A DNA stretch of 64,000 nt from Azorhizobium oxalatiphilum (GCF_014635325.1 NZ_BMCT01000002.1:372001-436000), one strand, 5' to 3'; positions 16,441 to 25,368 are shown, counted from the first letter of the stretch. Numbers and translations are program-made. Notes: generated from the sequence alone by a model not told the origin.

Positions 16441-17229
16441 TTAGACCGCCTTCTGCTTCGGCTTCGCACGGGGCGCGCGCGGCTTGCGCTCGCCCGAGGA
16501 CGGCGGGCGGGCGGAGGGGCGCTCCGGCGGCGCGGCCGCTTTGGGCCGGATGCCGACGGCCATGAGGCCGGCCGGCACGAAGGCATTCAGCACCTGCACC
16601 GCGTTGAGCAGCCACAGGCCGATGAAGCCGTGCAGGAAGGCTTGCAGCGATCCCATCAGGATCACATGCACCGCCACGCCCCCACCCACCACGAAGGCGA
16701 GCGCGCGCTTCGGCACGCCGGCGCGCTGGATCGCCACCGCCAAAGTCCACAGGCTGAGCGGCACGAACAGCAGCACCGCCGTGAACAGACCGGGATTGTA
16801 GCGTCCCTCCACCAGAGCCGCGCCCATGTGGACACCCGCATTCACCAGCGGCACCGCCACGAAGCTGAGGCCGATGGCCGGCCAGCGGCGCGCGGTCAGC
16901 ACGGACAACAGGCCCGCGATCCAGACCGAACCCACGTTCACCGCCGTAACGAAGGACAGGGGCACAGGGCAGGAGATGGCATCGCCATAGCCGAGCGTGC
17001 GGCACATGTCGGCGCGAAAGGCGTAGGGTTGCCCGAGCAGATCGACGCCATGCTCCTCGAACTGGTGCAGCAGATAGGCGGTGAACCCCAGCCAGATCAG
17101 CCACGGCAGATCGTGCCAGCGCGGGATGGCGCGGTTGGCCTGAAGCCCGTCGGTGGTGAGGAGAACGATCAGCAGGGCGAGCGCGGCGCCCAGTCCGATC
17201 CATGGCCAGATGATTGCGAACAACGGCAT
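16441..17229 (-). CDS. HXXEE-domain integral membrane protein
   Basis: A 262-residue protein with about seven predicted helices. Just before a loop is H55-Q-F-E58-E59, the HXXEE motif that names the family; a further His lies in a later helix (VNAGVH). These suggest a metal-binding site in the membrane, but no activity is established. The last 45 residues are a hydrophilic Pro/Arg/Lys tail (KPRAPRAKPKQKA). It is flanked by the dispersed repeat on one side and divergent from aidB on the other. Confidence 0.8.
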   Translation of the reverse strand: MPLFAIIWPWIGLGAALALLIVLLTTDGLQANRAIPRWHDLPWLIWLGFTAYLLHQFEEHGVDLLGQPYAFRADMCRTLGYGDAISCPVPLSFVTAVNVGSVWIAGLLSVLTARRWPAIGLSFVAVPLVNAGVHMGAALVEGRYNPGLFTAVLLFVPLSLWTLAVAIQRAGVPKRALAFVVGGGVAVHVILMGSLQAFLHGFIGLWLLNAVQVLNAFVPAGLMAVGIRPKAAAPPERPSARPPSSGERKPRAPRAKPKQKAV

Positions 17230-17386
17230 GCGGCGAGACTAGAGGGCGCGCTCCCTGAGCGGAAGCATCACCCCATCCCCATGGCCCGCTATACCCAATT
17301 TGCTTGAACAGCGCGCAAAAGCCGCATCTGATGGGGCGAGAAACATAGAGTGGGCAAAGCCCGCCGCGCGTCTCGGGAGAGCGCTT

Positions 17387-19045
17387 ATGGCTTTAGTCTC
17401 GTCCGGGCCCAGCCCCACCCCTTCGGCCTTCGGCTCGCCGCCGGACGAGGACGGGCAGAACCAGACGCCGCCCTTCGCCGACTTCAACCTCGTCGGCCTC
17501 GACGGCCCGCTGCGCGGCGCACTGGGCGGACAGGGCCGGGTGCCGCCGGAGATCATGGCCTTCGGCGCCGAATGGGGCAGCCAGGACCGGCTCTGCCTCG
17601 GCCGCGTCGCCAATGAGAACCCGCCGCGCCTGAAGACCCACGATCCACGCGGGCGCCGGCTCGATCTCGTGGAGTTCCACCCCGCCTATCATGCCCTCAT
17701 GGCGGCCAGCAGCGCGTCGGGCCTGCACAGCTCCACCTGGAATGGTGAACGGCATCGCGACCGCGCCGCCCGCCTTTTCATCACCTCTCAGGTGGAGGCG
17801 GGCCATGTCTGCCCGCTGACCATGACTCATGCGGCGCCTGCGGCCCTTGCCGCCGCGCCCGCGCTGAAGGCCGAATGGCTGCCGCGCATCACCTCGCGTC
17901 TGTATGACGGCCGCTTCCTGCCCTTCTGGGAGAAAAACTCCGTCACCCTCGGCATGGGCATGACCGAACGGCAGGGCGGCACCGACGTGCGGGCGAACAC
18001 CACGCTCGCCTCACCCATCGGGGGCGAGGAATACGAGATCACCGGGCATAAATGGTTCTTCTCCGCCCCCATGAGCGATGCCTTCCTCGTGCTGGCACAG
18101 GCACCGGGAGGCCTTACCTGCTTCCTCATGCCCCGCTTCCGGCCGGACGGCGGGGTGAACGCCCTGCACCTCCAGCGCCTCAAGGACAAGCTGGGCAATC
18201 GCTCCAATGCCTCGTCCGAAGTGGAGTTCGACCGTGCCTTCGCCTGGCGGGTCGGTCCCGAGGGACGCGGGGTGGCGACGATTCTCGAAATGGTGCAGCT
18301 CACCCGCCTCGACTGCGCCGTCTCCTCCGCCGGCCTCATGCGCATGGCCCTCGCACAGGCCATGCACCACGCCCGGCACCGGATGGTGTTCGGCAAGCTG
18401 CTGCTGGAGCAGCCCGCCATGCGCGCCGTGCTGGCGGATCTGGCGCTGGAGAGCGAGGCGGCAACCGCCGTCACCCTGCGCCTCGCCGCCAGCTTCGATG
18501 GCGCGAGATCCGATCCGGCCGAGGCGGCGCGGGCGCGGCTGCTCACCCCGGCGGTCAAGTTCGCCGTCTGCAAGGCGGCGCCGGCCTATGTCTACGAGGC
18601 CATGGAGTCGCTCGGCGGCAATGGTTATGTGGAGGAGAGCGCCCTGCCCCGCCTCTATCGCGAGGCTCCGGTCAACGCCATCTGGGAAGGCACCGGCACG
18701 GTGGTGGCGCTCGATCTTTTGCGAGCGGCCTCCCGCGAGCCGGAAGCCATCCGCGCCCTCGTGACCGATCTGGCGGCGGAGGCGGGCGACCTGCCCGGCG
18801 TCGCCGGCACCGCGCAGCAGATTCTCGCCGATCTCGCCCATCCGCAGCCCGAGGCTTTGGCCCGGCGCGCCGCCGACCGGCTGGCGCTTCTGGCCGCGAC
18901 CGCGGCTCTGGCGGCGAGCGCGCCCTCGGCCGTGGCGGACGCCTATGCGGTCACGCGGCTCGCCGCGCCGCGTGCCCTGTTCGGAACCAATGATGTGGCC
19001 GCGGCGGCCGAAATCCTTATGCAACGCGCTTTTGACGCGCCATGA
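17387..19045 (+). CDS. aidB: AidB-like acyl-CoA dehydrogenase family protein
   Basis: A 552-residue protein, close to the 541 of E. coli AidB and longer than typical acyl-CoA dehydrogenases. Stretches recalled from AidB are conserved: MGMTERQGGTDVRANTT, ITGHKWFFSAP, RLKDKLGNRSNASSEVEF and ALPRLYREAPVNAIWEGTG. AidB is an FAD protein of the E. coli adaptive response to alkylation and is proposed to protect DNA; its in vivo substrate is unresolved. The ATG at 17387 is preceded by CGGGAGA. No ada or alk genes are nearby. It lies upstream of acpXL on the same strand, but a separate promoter intervenes. Confidence 0.88.
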   Translation: MALVSSGPSPTPSAFGSPPDEDGQNQTPPFADFNLVGLDGPLRGALGGQGRVPPEIMAFGAEWGSQDRLCLGRVANENPPRLKTHDPRGRRLDLVEFHPAYHALMAASSASGLHSSTWNGERHRDRAARLFITSQVEAGHVCPLTMTHAAPAALAAAPALKAEWLPRITSRLYDGRFLPFWEKNSVTLGMGMTERQGGTDVRANTTLASPIGGEEYEITGHKWFFSAPMSDAFLVLAQAPGGLTCFLMPRFRPDGGVNALHLQRLKDKLGNRSNASSEVEFDRAFAWRVGPEGRGVATILEMVQLTRLDCAVSSAGLMRMALAQAMHHARHRMVFGKLLLEQPAMRAVLADLALESEAATAVTLRLAASFDGARSDPAEAARARLLTPAVKFAVCKAAPAYVYEAMESLGGNGYVEESALPRLYREAPVNAIWEGTGTVVALDLLRAASREPEAIRALVTDLAAEAGDLPGVAGTAQQILADLAHPQPEALARRAADRLALLAATAALAASAPSAVADAYAVTRLAAPRALFGTNDVAAAAEILMQRAFDAP

Positions 19046-19081
19046 CCGGCGCGCGGCGGGGGACGCCGCACGCCGGTGCCA

Positions 19082-19110
19082 TTGAAACGTGAGGCCGGCT
19101 TCGCTATAGG
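19082..19110 (+). promoter_or_regulatory. Sigma70-type promoter of the VLCFA lipid A cluster
   Basis: TTGAAA (19082-19087), a 17-nt spacer and TATAGG (19105-19110) form a near-consensus housekeeping promoter in the 179-bp gap before acpXL. The leader would be about 108 nt. It implies constitutive expression of the cluster. Confidence 0.6.
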
Positions 19111-19224
19111 GGCCGACGACGATTCCGATAAGGCCAGTTGGCCACCCTTTGCCGTGGCAGCCGGCCCGCTTCAAGCGGGGCGGCTGCCGGTCATGCGGCA
19201 GAGACCATTCAAAGAGGCGTTCTG

Positions 19225-19506
19225 ATGTCTTCAACGTTCGAGACCGTGGCCAACATCATCGCCGAGACGTGCGACATCCCGCGTGACACCATCACGCAGG
19301 AAAGCCATGCCATCGACGACCTCGGTATCGACAGCCTCGACTTCCTGGACATTGCCTTCGCCATCGACAAGGCGTTCGGCATCAAGCTGCCGCTTGAGCA
19401 GTGGACGCAGGAAGTGAACGACGGCAAGGCCACCACCGAGCAGTATTTCGTGCTCAAGAACCTCTGCGCCCGCATCGACGAGCTGGTCGCGGCGAAGACC
19501 GCCTGA
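19225..19506 (+). CDS. acpXL: Acyl carrier protein AcpXL
   Basis: A 93-residue dedicated acyl carrier for the very-long-chain hydroxy fatty acid of lipid A. The phosphopantetheine site is Ser37 in [12 protein letters not shown]. It is longer than housekeeping ACP and has the AcpXL-specific C-terminal half ([26 protein letters not shown]). AAAGAGG precedes the ATG by about 7 nt. It is the first gene of a seven-gene collinear cluster ending in lpxXL, the arrangement known from rhizobia and Brucella. Confidence 0.95.
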   Translation: MSSTFETVANIIAETCDIPRDTITQESHAIDDLGIDSLDFLDIAFAIDKAFGIKLPLEQWTQEVNDGKATTEQYFVLKNLCARIDELVAAKTA

Positions 19507-19521
19507 GGCCGGGCCGAGCGA

Positions 19522-19995
19522 ATGCGCCCCGAAGTCTTCAAGATGATCGACCGGGTCGTCTCCATCGACCCCGGTCTTGAGACCATCCATTGTCAGGGAC
19601 TGGTCCCGCACGAAAGCTCCATCTTCGATGGACATTTCCCGGGCCATCCCATCATGCCCGGCGTGCTGCTGATCGAGGCCATGGCCCAGACCACCGGCTG
19701 GCTGGTGCTCGCCCGCAACCGCTTCGACAAGATGCCCTTCCTGGCCACCGTCAAGGAAGCGAAGCTGCGCACTTTCGTGCTGCCGGGCCAGAATCTCGAC
19801 CTCTATTCGCACATCCAGCACGAGGGCTCCGGCTTCGTCGTGGCGCACACCAAGGCGCTGCTCGACGGCAAGCCGATCTGCAATGCCGAGCTGGTGTTCC
19901 GCGTCCTGCCCTGGCCGGAAGGCAAGATGAAGGACGTGGTGCTGAAGGTGGCCGGGCACGTGGAATTCCCCGTGGCGGATTTTACTGATGCATGA
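19522..19995 (+). CDS. FabZ-like 3-hydroxyacyl-ACP dehydratase (VLCFA cluster)
   Basis: A 157-residue hotdog-fold dehydratase with the FabZ motif GHFPGHPIMPGVLLIEAMAQ; His38 and Glu52 are the catalytic pair. It would dehydrate 3-hydroxyacyl-AcpXL during elongation. It corresponds in position to fabZXL of rhizobia. It overlaps the next gene by 8 bp, indicating translational coupling. Confidence 0.92.
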   Translation: MRPEVFKMIDRVVSIDPGLETIHCQGLVPHESSIFDGHFPGHPIMPGVLLIEAMAQTTGWLVLARNRFDKMPFLATVKEAKLRTFVLPGQNLDLYSHIQHEGSGFVVAHTKALLDGKPICNAELVFRVLPWPEGKMKDVVLKVAGHVEFPVADFTDA

Positions 19996-21187
19996 TGACA
20001 AGCGGCCGGGCCAACGTGACGTCTGGATCACCGGCATCGGCCTCGTCTCCTCGCTTGGCGAGGGGCTGGATGCCCACTGGGCGGCGCTGAACGGCGGCTC
20101 CGCCCCCGTGACCGACGCCGAGCGCTTCGCGCCCTATCTGGTGCATCCGCTGGTCAAGCTGAACTACGACCAGCAGATCCCGAAGAAGGGCGACCAGCGC
20201 CAGATGGAAGCCTGGCAGCGGATCGGCACCTATGCGGCCGGCCTTGCCCTCGATTCGGCCGGCATCGCCAAGACGCCCGAGATCCTCGGCCATACCGACA
20301 TGATCGTGGCCGCCGGCGGCGGCGAGCGCGACTTCAAGGTGGATGCGGAGATCCTCAACGATCTCATGGTGTCCAACGACTGGGGCCGCTCGCTGAACGA
20401 GCGCCTGCTCTCCGACCTGCGCCCGACCCTGTCACTGGCCCAGCTGTCCAACCTGCTGGCCGGCAACATCTCCATCGTGCATGGCGTCACTGGCTCCTCG
20501 CGCACCTTCATGGGCGAGGAAAGCGCTGGCGTTGATGCCACCCGGGTCGCCTATTCGCGCATCGCGGCAGGCCAGAGCGAGATCGGCCTCGTGGGCGGTG
20601 CCTACAATGCCGAACGCGAGGACATGCTGCTCCTCTATGCGCTGAACGACCTCTGCATGACCGGCAGCTTCCGCCCCGTGTTGGGCGATGAGGCCGCGCC
20701 CGGCATCCCGTCCGGCTCCATGGGCGCCTTCCTGGTGCTGGAATCGCCCGAGCACGCCACGGCGCGCGGCGCCAAGCCCATCGCCAAGCTCTCCGGCGTG
20801 TGGTCCGAGCGTGCCCGCCGCACCGAGGACGGCACGGTGGCTGCCACGGTCAGCAAGTTGCTCGCAACCGCCGGCACCGCCAGCGGCACCGCCGTCTATT
20901 CCGGCGCCACCGGCGCACGGGGCGCGACGGAAGCGGAAGGCGAGGCACTGAAGGCCGCCGGCCTACCCGTGCGCGTCCTTGCCAACCGCATCGGCCACGG
21001 CTTCGAGGCGCAGTTCCCCGCCATGCTCGGCCTTGCGGCGCTCAGCCTGTCGCACGGCGCGGCCATCGCCGCAGCCCCGACCTCTGCGCTGGAGACGGCG
21101 CAGGTTGGCCCGCTGGAGCGCGTGGTCGTGACTTCCGTCGGCCATTGGCGCGGCGAAGGCGCGGCGCTGGTGGAGAAGGCCGGCTGA
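19988..21187 (+). CDS. Beta-ketoacyl-ACP synthase homologue lacking the catalytic Cys (chain-length-factor-like)
   Basis: A 399-residue thiolase-fold protein with KAS features (DVWITGIGLVSSLGEG at the N-terminus; NRIGHGFEAQFPA at about 333). By eye, the nucleophile position aligns with E178 in FMGEESAGVDA, where active enzymes have Cys; no Cys occurs nearby. The first His motif (NAHGTS in the next gene) is replaced by SGATGARGAT. Only the second His (H337) is kept. It is therefore probably a non-condensing partner, like the chain length factors of type II polyketide synthases. It corresponds to fabF2XL of rhizobia. Confidence 0.85.
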   Translation: MHDDKRPGQRDVWITGIGLVSSLGEGLDAHWAALNGGSAPVTDAERFAPYLVHPLVKLNYDQQIPKKGDQRQMEAWQRIGTYAAGLALDSAGIAKTPEILGHTDMIVAAGGGERDFKVDAEILNDLMVSNDWGRSLNERLLSDLRPTLSLAQLSNLLAGNISIVHGVTGSSRTFMGEESAGVDATRVAYSRIAAGQSEIGLVGGAYNAEREDMLLLYALNDLCMTGSFRPVLGDEAAPGIPSGSMGAFLVLESPEHATARGAKPIAKLSGVWSERARRTEDGTVAATVSKLLATAGTASGTAVYSGATGARGATEAEGEALKAAGLPVRVLANRIGHGFEAQFPAMLGLAALSLSHGAAIAAAPTSALETAQVGPLERVVVTSVGHWRGEGAALVEKAG

Positions 21188-21229
21188 TCCGGACCTGAAG
21201 CTTTCCGGCTTCAGACAAAGATTTGCAGT

Positions 21230-21263
21230 CGCCCGGCGGATTTTCCGGCCGGGCGGCTTCGTT
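21230..21263 (+). terminator. Possible weak terminator or attenuator inside the VLCFA cluster
   Basis: CGCCCGGC (21230-21237) pairs exactly with GCCGGGCG (21248-21255), followed by GCTTCGTTT. The T tract is interrupted, so termination would be partial. The 162-bp gap between the two KAS genes is the only large gap in the cluster and could also hold a second promoter. Confidence 0.35.
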
Positions 21264-21349
21264 TCCGGGGTGAAATATCGCGCGGGCGCATTAGGTTTGG
21301 GCCACGTCCTGCCCGAGCCGCTCGGGCCTGCTCAGATCAGGAGGCGCCT

Positions 21350-22630
21350 GTGGCGCAGATCCATAACGACAAGTCCGGCCGTCCCATCGTGGTCGTCACC
21401 GGCATCGGCATCGTCACTTCGCTCGGCCAGGGCAAGGCCGAGAACTGGAAGAAGCTGACGGCGGGCGAGTCCGGCATCCACCGCATCACCCGCTTCCCCA
21501 TCGAGGGCATGCGCACCACCATCGCCGGCACGGTGGACTTCCTGTTCGACGAGCGCGTTGCCGCCCCGAACCTGTCGGAGAAGCTCGCCACCCTCGCCAT
21601 CGAGGAAGCCATTTCGGAAGCCGGCATCGGCGGCAATGGCGATTTCCCCGGCCCGCTGTTCGCAGCCGTGCCGCCGGTGGAGATCGAATGGCCGGAGCGC
21701 AAGCAGCTCGCCGAGCAGGTGCCGAACCGTCCCCTCGTCTATCATGACCTGCTGGGCGCCGCCGCCACCGGCAAGTTCCGCCCGTGGCACCAGCGCTTCC
21801 TGTTCGGCTCCGTGGCCGATGCGCTGGCCGACCGCTTCGGCACGCGCGGCCAGCCGATCTCGCTGTCCACCGCCTGCGCGTCGGGCGCCACCGCCATCCA
21901 GCTCGGCGTGGAAGCCATCCGGCGCGGCGAATGCGACGTGGCGCTGGCCACCGGCACCGACGGCTCGGTGCATCCGGAAGCGCTGATCCGCTTCTCGCTG
22001 CTCTCGGCGCTCACCACCGCCAACGACAATCCGGCGGAGGCCTCCAAGCCCTTCGCCAAGAATCGCGACGGCTTCGTCATGGCCGAGGGCGCTGCCGCCC
22101 TCGTGCTGGAGAGCTATGAGCACGCCCGTGCGCGCGGCGCCAAGATCCTCGGCGTGCTGGAAGGCGCGGGCGAGATGGCGGACAATTTCCACCGCACCCG
22201 CTCCAGCCCCGATGCCAAGCCGATCATCGGCTGCATCAACCGGGCGCTGTCGGATGCCGGCGTCACCGTCGCCGACGTGGACTATATCAACGCCCACGGC
22301 ACCTCCACGCCGGAGAACGACCGCATGGAGCATGTGGGCTTCGCGGCGGTGTTCGGCGATCATCTGAAGAACGTGCCGATCTCCTCCAACAAGTCGATGA
22401 TCGGCCATACGCTGACCGCCGCCGGCGCCATCGAGGCCGCCGTGTCGCTGCTGACCATCCAGAACGGCCGCATCCCGCCGACCATCAATTACAACATCCC
22501 CGACCCGGCCCTGCCGCTGGACGTGGTGCCCAACGTCGCCCGCGATGCGCAGGTGAACCGAGTGATCTCGTCCTCCTTCGGCTTCGGCGGCCAGAATGTG
22601 TGCCTCGTGGTGGCGGGTGAGCCCGCGTGA
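21350..22630 (+). CDS. Beta-ketoacyl-ACP synthase II (FabF type), VLCFA cluster
   Basis: A 426-residue condensing enzyme with the full Cys-His-His triad: C176 in STACASG, H316 in NAHGTSTPEND and H353 in KSMIGHTLTAAGA, plus K348. The SSSFGFGGQN motif lies near the C-terminus. The start is GTG at 21350, seven nt after AGGAGG. It corresponds to fabF1XL and should carry out the condensation steps, probably as a heterodimer with the Cys-less homologue upstream. Its stop overlaps the next start (GTGA). Confidence 0.93.
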   Translation: MAQIHNDKSGRPIVVVTGIGIVTSLGQGKAENWKKLTAGESGIHRITRFPIEGMRTTIAGTVDFLFDERVAAPNLSEKLATLAIEEAISEAGIGGNGDFPGPLFAAVPPVEIEWPERKQLAEQVPNRPLVYHDLLGAAATGKFRPWHQRFLFGSVADALADRFGTRGQPISLSTACASGATAIQLGVEAIRRGECDVALATGTDGSVHPEALIRFSLLSALTTANDNPAEASKPFAKNRDGFVMAEGAAALVLESYEHARARGAKILGVLEGAGEMADNFHRTRSSPDAKPIIGCINRALSDAGVTVADVDYINAHGTSTPENDRMEHVGFAAVFGDHLKNVPISSNKSMIGHTLTAAGAIEAAVSLLTIQNGRIPPTINYNIPDPALPLDVVPNVARDAQVNRVISSSFGFGGQNVCLVVAGEPA

Positions 22631-23388
22631 GTGATGCCGTGAAGCGCGTTCTCGTCACCGGCGGCGGGCGTGGCCTCGGTGCGGCCATCGTCCGCACGCT
22701 GGCCCGCGCCGGCTTCGCCGTGACCTTCACCTATCGCAGCGCCGCCGCCGAGGCGGAGACGCTGATCGGCGAGGTGAAAGCCGCGCATCCGGATGCGGAC
22801 GTGACCGCGCGCGCCGTCGATCTGGCGGACCGTGCCGCCGTCGAGGCGCTGGCGACCGATCTGGAGAATGGCGAGACCTTCTTCGGCTTCTGCCACAATG
22901 CCGGGGCGTCCTACGACACGCTCGCCGCCATGGTGGATCAGGACAAGGCCGAGGCGGTGATGCAGGTGAATCACCATGCCTTCGTGCGCCTGTCGCGCGC
23001 TCTGGTGCGGCCCATGACGCGGGCGAAGGCCGGCCGGATCGTCGCCATCGGCTCGGTGGCCGCCCTTCAGGCCAATCCCGGCAACGTGGCCTATGCCGCC
23101 TCCAAGGCGGCCCTGCTCGCCCATGTGCGCGGGCTGGCGGTGGAGACGGCGCGGCGTGGCGTGACCGTCAATTACATCGCCCCCGGCTTCATCGACACCG
23201 CCATGCTGGCCAAGTTCGCGGACTATCGCGAGCGCATGGAAAGCCAGATCCCCGCCGGCCGCTTCGCCCAGCCCGAGGACGTGGCTGAGGTTGCGGGCTT
23301 CCTCTTTTCGCCCGGAGCGAGCTATATCACCGGCGCCGTGATCCCGGTGGACGGCGGACTTTCCGCCCAGCTCGCCGCCCATCGCTGA
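22627..23388 (+). CDS. SDR-family 3-oxoacyl-ACP reductase (FabG-like), VLCFA cluster
   Basis: A 253-residue short-chain dehydrogenase: NAD(P)-binding TGGGRGLG (about residues 11-18), HNAG at 90-93 in place of NNAG, and the catalytic S143, Y156 and K160 (YAASK). The C-terminal FLFSPGASYITGAVIPVDGG is typical of FabG. In this context it should reduce 3-oxoacyl-AcpXL. The start is a GTG that overlaps the previous stop by 4 bp. The six-gene rhizobial cluster as I recall it has no such gene here. Confidence 0.88.
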   Translation: MSDAVKRVLVTGGGRGLGAAIVRTLARAGFAVTFTYRSAAAEAETLIGEVKAAHPDADVTARAVDLADRAAVEALATDLENGETFFGFCHNAGASYDTLAAMVDQDKAEAVMQVNHHAFVRLSRALVRPMTRAKAGRIVAIGSVAALQANPGNVAYAASKAALLAHVRGLAVETARRGVTVNYIAPGFIDTAMLAKFADYRERMESQIPAGRFAQPEDVAEVAGFLFSPGASYITGAVIPVDGGLSAQLAAHR

Positions 23389-23403
23389 CCTGTCAGGACC
23401 AAA

Positions 23404-24426
23404 ATGCGCGCCCTTCAACTCGTTTCCGACCGCAACCTCCAGATCGTCGACATGCCCGAGCCCGACGCCCCCGGCGCCGGCGAGGTGCAGGTGCGCGTGA
23501 AGGCGCTGGCGCTGAACCACATCGACGTGTGGGGCTGGCGCGGCATGGCCTTCGCCAAGCGCAAGATGCCGCTGGTGGTAGGCGCGGAAGCGGCCGGCGA
23601 GATCGTGGCGCTGGGCGCCGACGTGCGCGGCCTGAAAGTCGGCCAGACGGTGGCCATGTATGGCGCGCTGACTTGCGGACATTGCTCCAACTGCCTGAAG
23701 GGCCGTGACAATCTCTGCGAGAAGGTGGGCGGCGTGCTCGGCTTCCACGTGGACGGCTTCGCCCGCGACGTGCTGAACATGCCGGAGCGTCTGGTGATCC
23801 CGGCCCCCGAGGGCGTGTCCTTCGAGGACGCGGGCTGCGCCGGCATCACCTTCTCCACCGTCGAGCACATGCTGTTCGACAATGCCAAGCTGGAGAAGGG
23901 CGAGACCGTGCTGGTGCATGCCGGCGGCTCGGGCATCGGCTCGGCGGCCATCCGCCTCGCCAAGGACGTGGGCGCCACCGTCATCACCACCGTGGGCGAT
24001 GACGAGAAGCATGCCAAGGCGGTTGCTCTGGGTGCGGACCACGTCATCAACTACAAGACCGACCGTTTCGAGCACGAGGTCCGCAAGATCACCAAGAAGG
24101 TGGGCGTGGACGTGGTGTTCGAGCATGTGGGCGTGGATACCTGGCAGGGCTCGCTGCTCTCCATGAAGCCCGGCGGCCGCCTCGTCACCTGCGGCTCCAC
24201 CTCGGGCGTCTCCACGCAGATGAACCTGATGCAGCTCTTCCAGCGCCAGTACAAGATTTTCGGCTCCTTCGGCGCCACCATCAAGAACGTGGCCGATGGC
24301 CTCGAGAAGATGGGCCGCGGCGTGAAGCCGGTCATCGACACCGTGGTGCCGCTGGAGCGCTTCAACGAGGGCCTCGAGCGCCTCGAAAGCCGCAAGGTGT
24401 TCGGCAAGATCGTCGTGAAGTTCTGA
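23404..24426 (+). CDS. Zinc-type MDR alcohol dehydrogenase homologue (adh2XL type)
   Basis: A 340-residue medium-chain dehydrogenase/reductase. The structural zinc lobe is present (C91, C94, C97, C105 in CGHCSNCLKGRDNLC), and the Rossmann motif is VHAGGSGIGSAAI. The catalytic zinc ligands are missing: the usual Cys is N38 (LNHIDVWGWRG) and the usual GHE is GAEAAG (60-65). Such proteins often act as NADPH-dependent enoyl or quinone reductases, so an enoyl-ACP reductase role in VLCFA elongation is plausible. It corresponds in position to adh2XL. It lies 15 nt after the reductase gene. Confidence 0.88.
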   Translation: MRALQLVSDRNLQIVDMPEPDAPGAGEVQVRVKALALNHIDVWGWRGMAFAKRKMPLVVGAEAAGEIVALGADVRGLKVGQTVAMYGALTCGHCSNCLKGRDNLCEKVGGVLGFHVDGFARDVLNMPERLVIPAPEGVSFEDAGCAGITFSTVEHMLFDNAKLEKGETVLVHAGGSGIGSAAIRLAKDVGATVITTVGDDEKHAKAVALGADHVINYKTDRFEHEVRKITKKVGVDVVFEHVGVDTWQGSLLSMKPGGRLVTCGSTSGVSTQMNLMQLFQRQYKIFGSFGATIKNVADGLEKMGRGVKPVIDTVVPLERFNEGLERLESRKVFGKIVVKF

Positions 24427-24444
24427 GCCAGAACACCGACTGAT

Positions 24445-25368
24445 ATGGGGACCGCCAAACGGATATGGCGGCGCGTCATGCGCCGCATGCAGCCGGCGTT
24501 CGACACGTTCGTCGCCGGTTACGTGCGCGTCTCCATCTGGTGGATGCGGCTGTTTCCGGCCTCGTGGTCGTCCAACATCATCGGCAACCTCGGCCGCTGG
24601 TTCGGGCCGTGGTTCCTGGTGAGCAAGGTGGCGCGGTGCAACCTGCGCGCCGCCTTCCCCGAGAAGAGTCCGCGCGAGATCGAGGCGATTGTGGCCGGCT
24701 GCTGGGAGAATCTCGCCCGCATGGCCGGCGAGTTCGCCGTTCTGGACCGCATCTGGGATTATGACCCGGCCAATCCCGGCAAGGGCACCATCGAACTGGT
24801 GGGCGCCGACATCATGGCCCGGCTGCGTGACGACGGCCGACCGGCCTTGTTCTTCACCGCCCATACCGGCAACTGGGAGCTGAACGCCATCACCGGCGAG
24901 AAGCTCGGTGTACGCGGCGGCGTGCTCTATCGCGCGCCGAACAACCAGAAGGCCGCCGAAGTGGTGCTCGCCATGCGCGAGAAGACCATGCCCGGCCTGA
25001 TCCGCGCCGGCCGCGCCGCCGGCCGGCAGATGGCGCAGATGCTAGAAGACGGACAGCACCTCGGCATGCTGGTGGACCAGCACTGGGGACAGGGCGTGAC
25101 CGTCCAGTTCTTCGGCCGCCCCGCCGCCACCAACCCGACGCTGGCCCGCCTCGCCCGGCAGTTCGACTGCCCGGTGCACGGCATGCGCGTCATCCGCCTG
25201 CCGAAGAATCGATTCCGTATCGAGATCACCGAGGAAGTGCACCTGCCCCGCGATGCCGAGGGCAAGATCGACGTTCAGGACGCCATGCAGACGGTCTCCT
25301 CGGTGATCGAGGACTGGGTGCGCGAATATCCGGAACAGTGGCTCTGGCTGCACCGCCGCTGGCGGTGA
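24445..25368 (+). CDS. lpxXL: Lipid A VLCFA acyltransferase LpxXL
   Basis: A 307-residue member of the LpxL/LpxM (HtrB) acyltransferase family, which transfers an acyl chain from ACP to lipid A at the inner membrane. The catalytic motif is H140-TGNW-E145 (H-X4-E), with an N-terminal hydrophobic anchor at about residues 27-60. As the last gene of the acpXL cluster, it should transfer the very long chain from AcpXL. The downstream 273 bp up to the GGDEF gene holds no gene that I can see. Confidence 0.93.
   Translation: MGTAKRIWRRVMRRMQPAFDTFVAGYVRVSIWWMRLFPASWSSNIIGNLGRWFGPWFLVSKVARCNLRAAFPEKSPREIEAIVAGCWENLARMAGEFAVLDRIWDYDPANPGKGTIELVGADIMARLRDDGRPALFFTAHTGNWELNAITGEKLGVRGGVLYRAPNNQKAAEVVLAMREKTMPGLIRAGRAAGRQMAQMLEDGQHLGMLVDQHWGQGVTVQFFGRPAATNPTLARLARQFDCPVHGMRVIRLPKNRFRIEITEEVHLPRDAEGKIDVQDAMQTVSSVIEDWVREYPEQWLWLHRRWR

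Noticed and set aside
22489-24864. 791-codon minus-strand frame across the VLCFA cluster
   Set aside because: It spans several well-defined plus-strand genes and encodes His/Gly/Ala-rich nonsense; it is a shadow of high GC third positions.
17387-25368. aidB as first gene of the VLCFA operon
   Set aside because: A 179-bp gap with a near-consensus promoter separates it from acpXL, and its family has no known role in lipid A synthesis.
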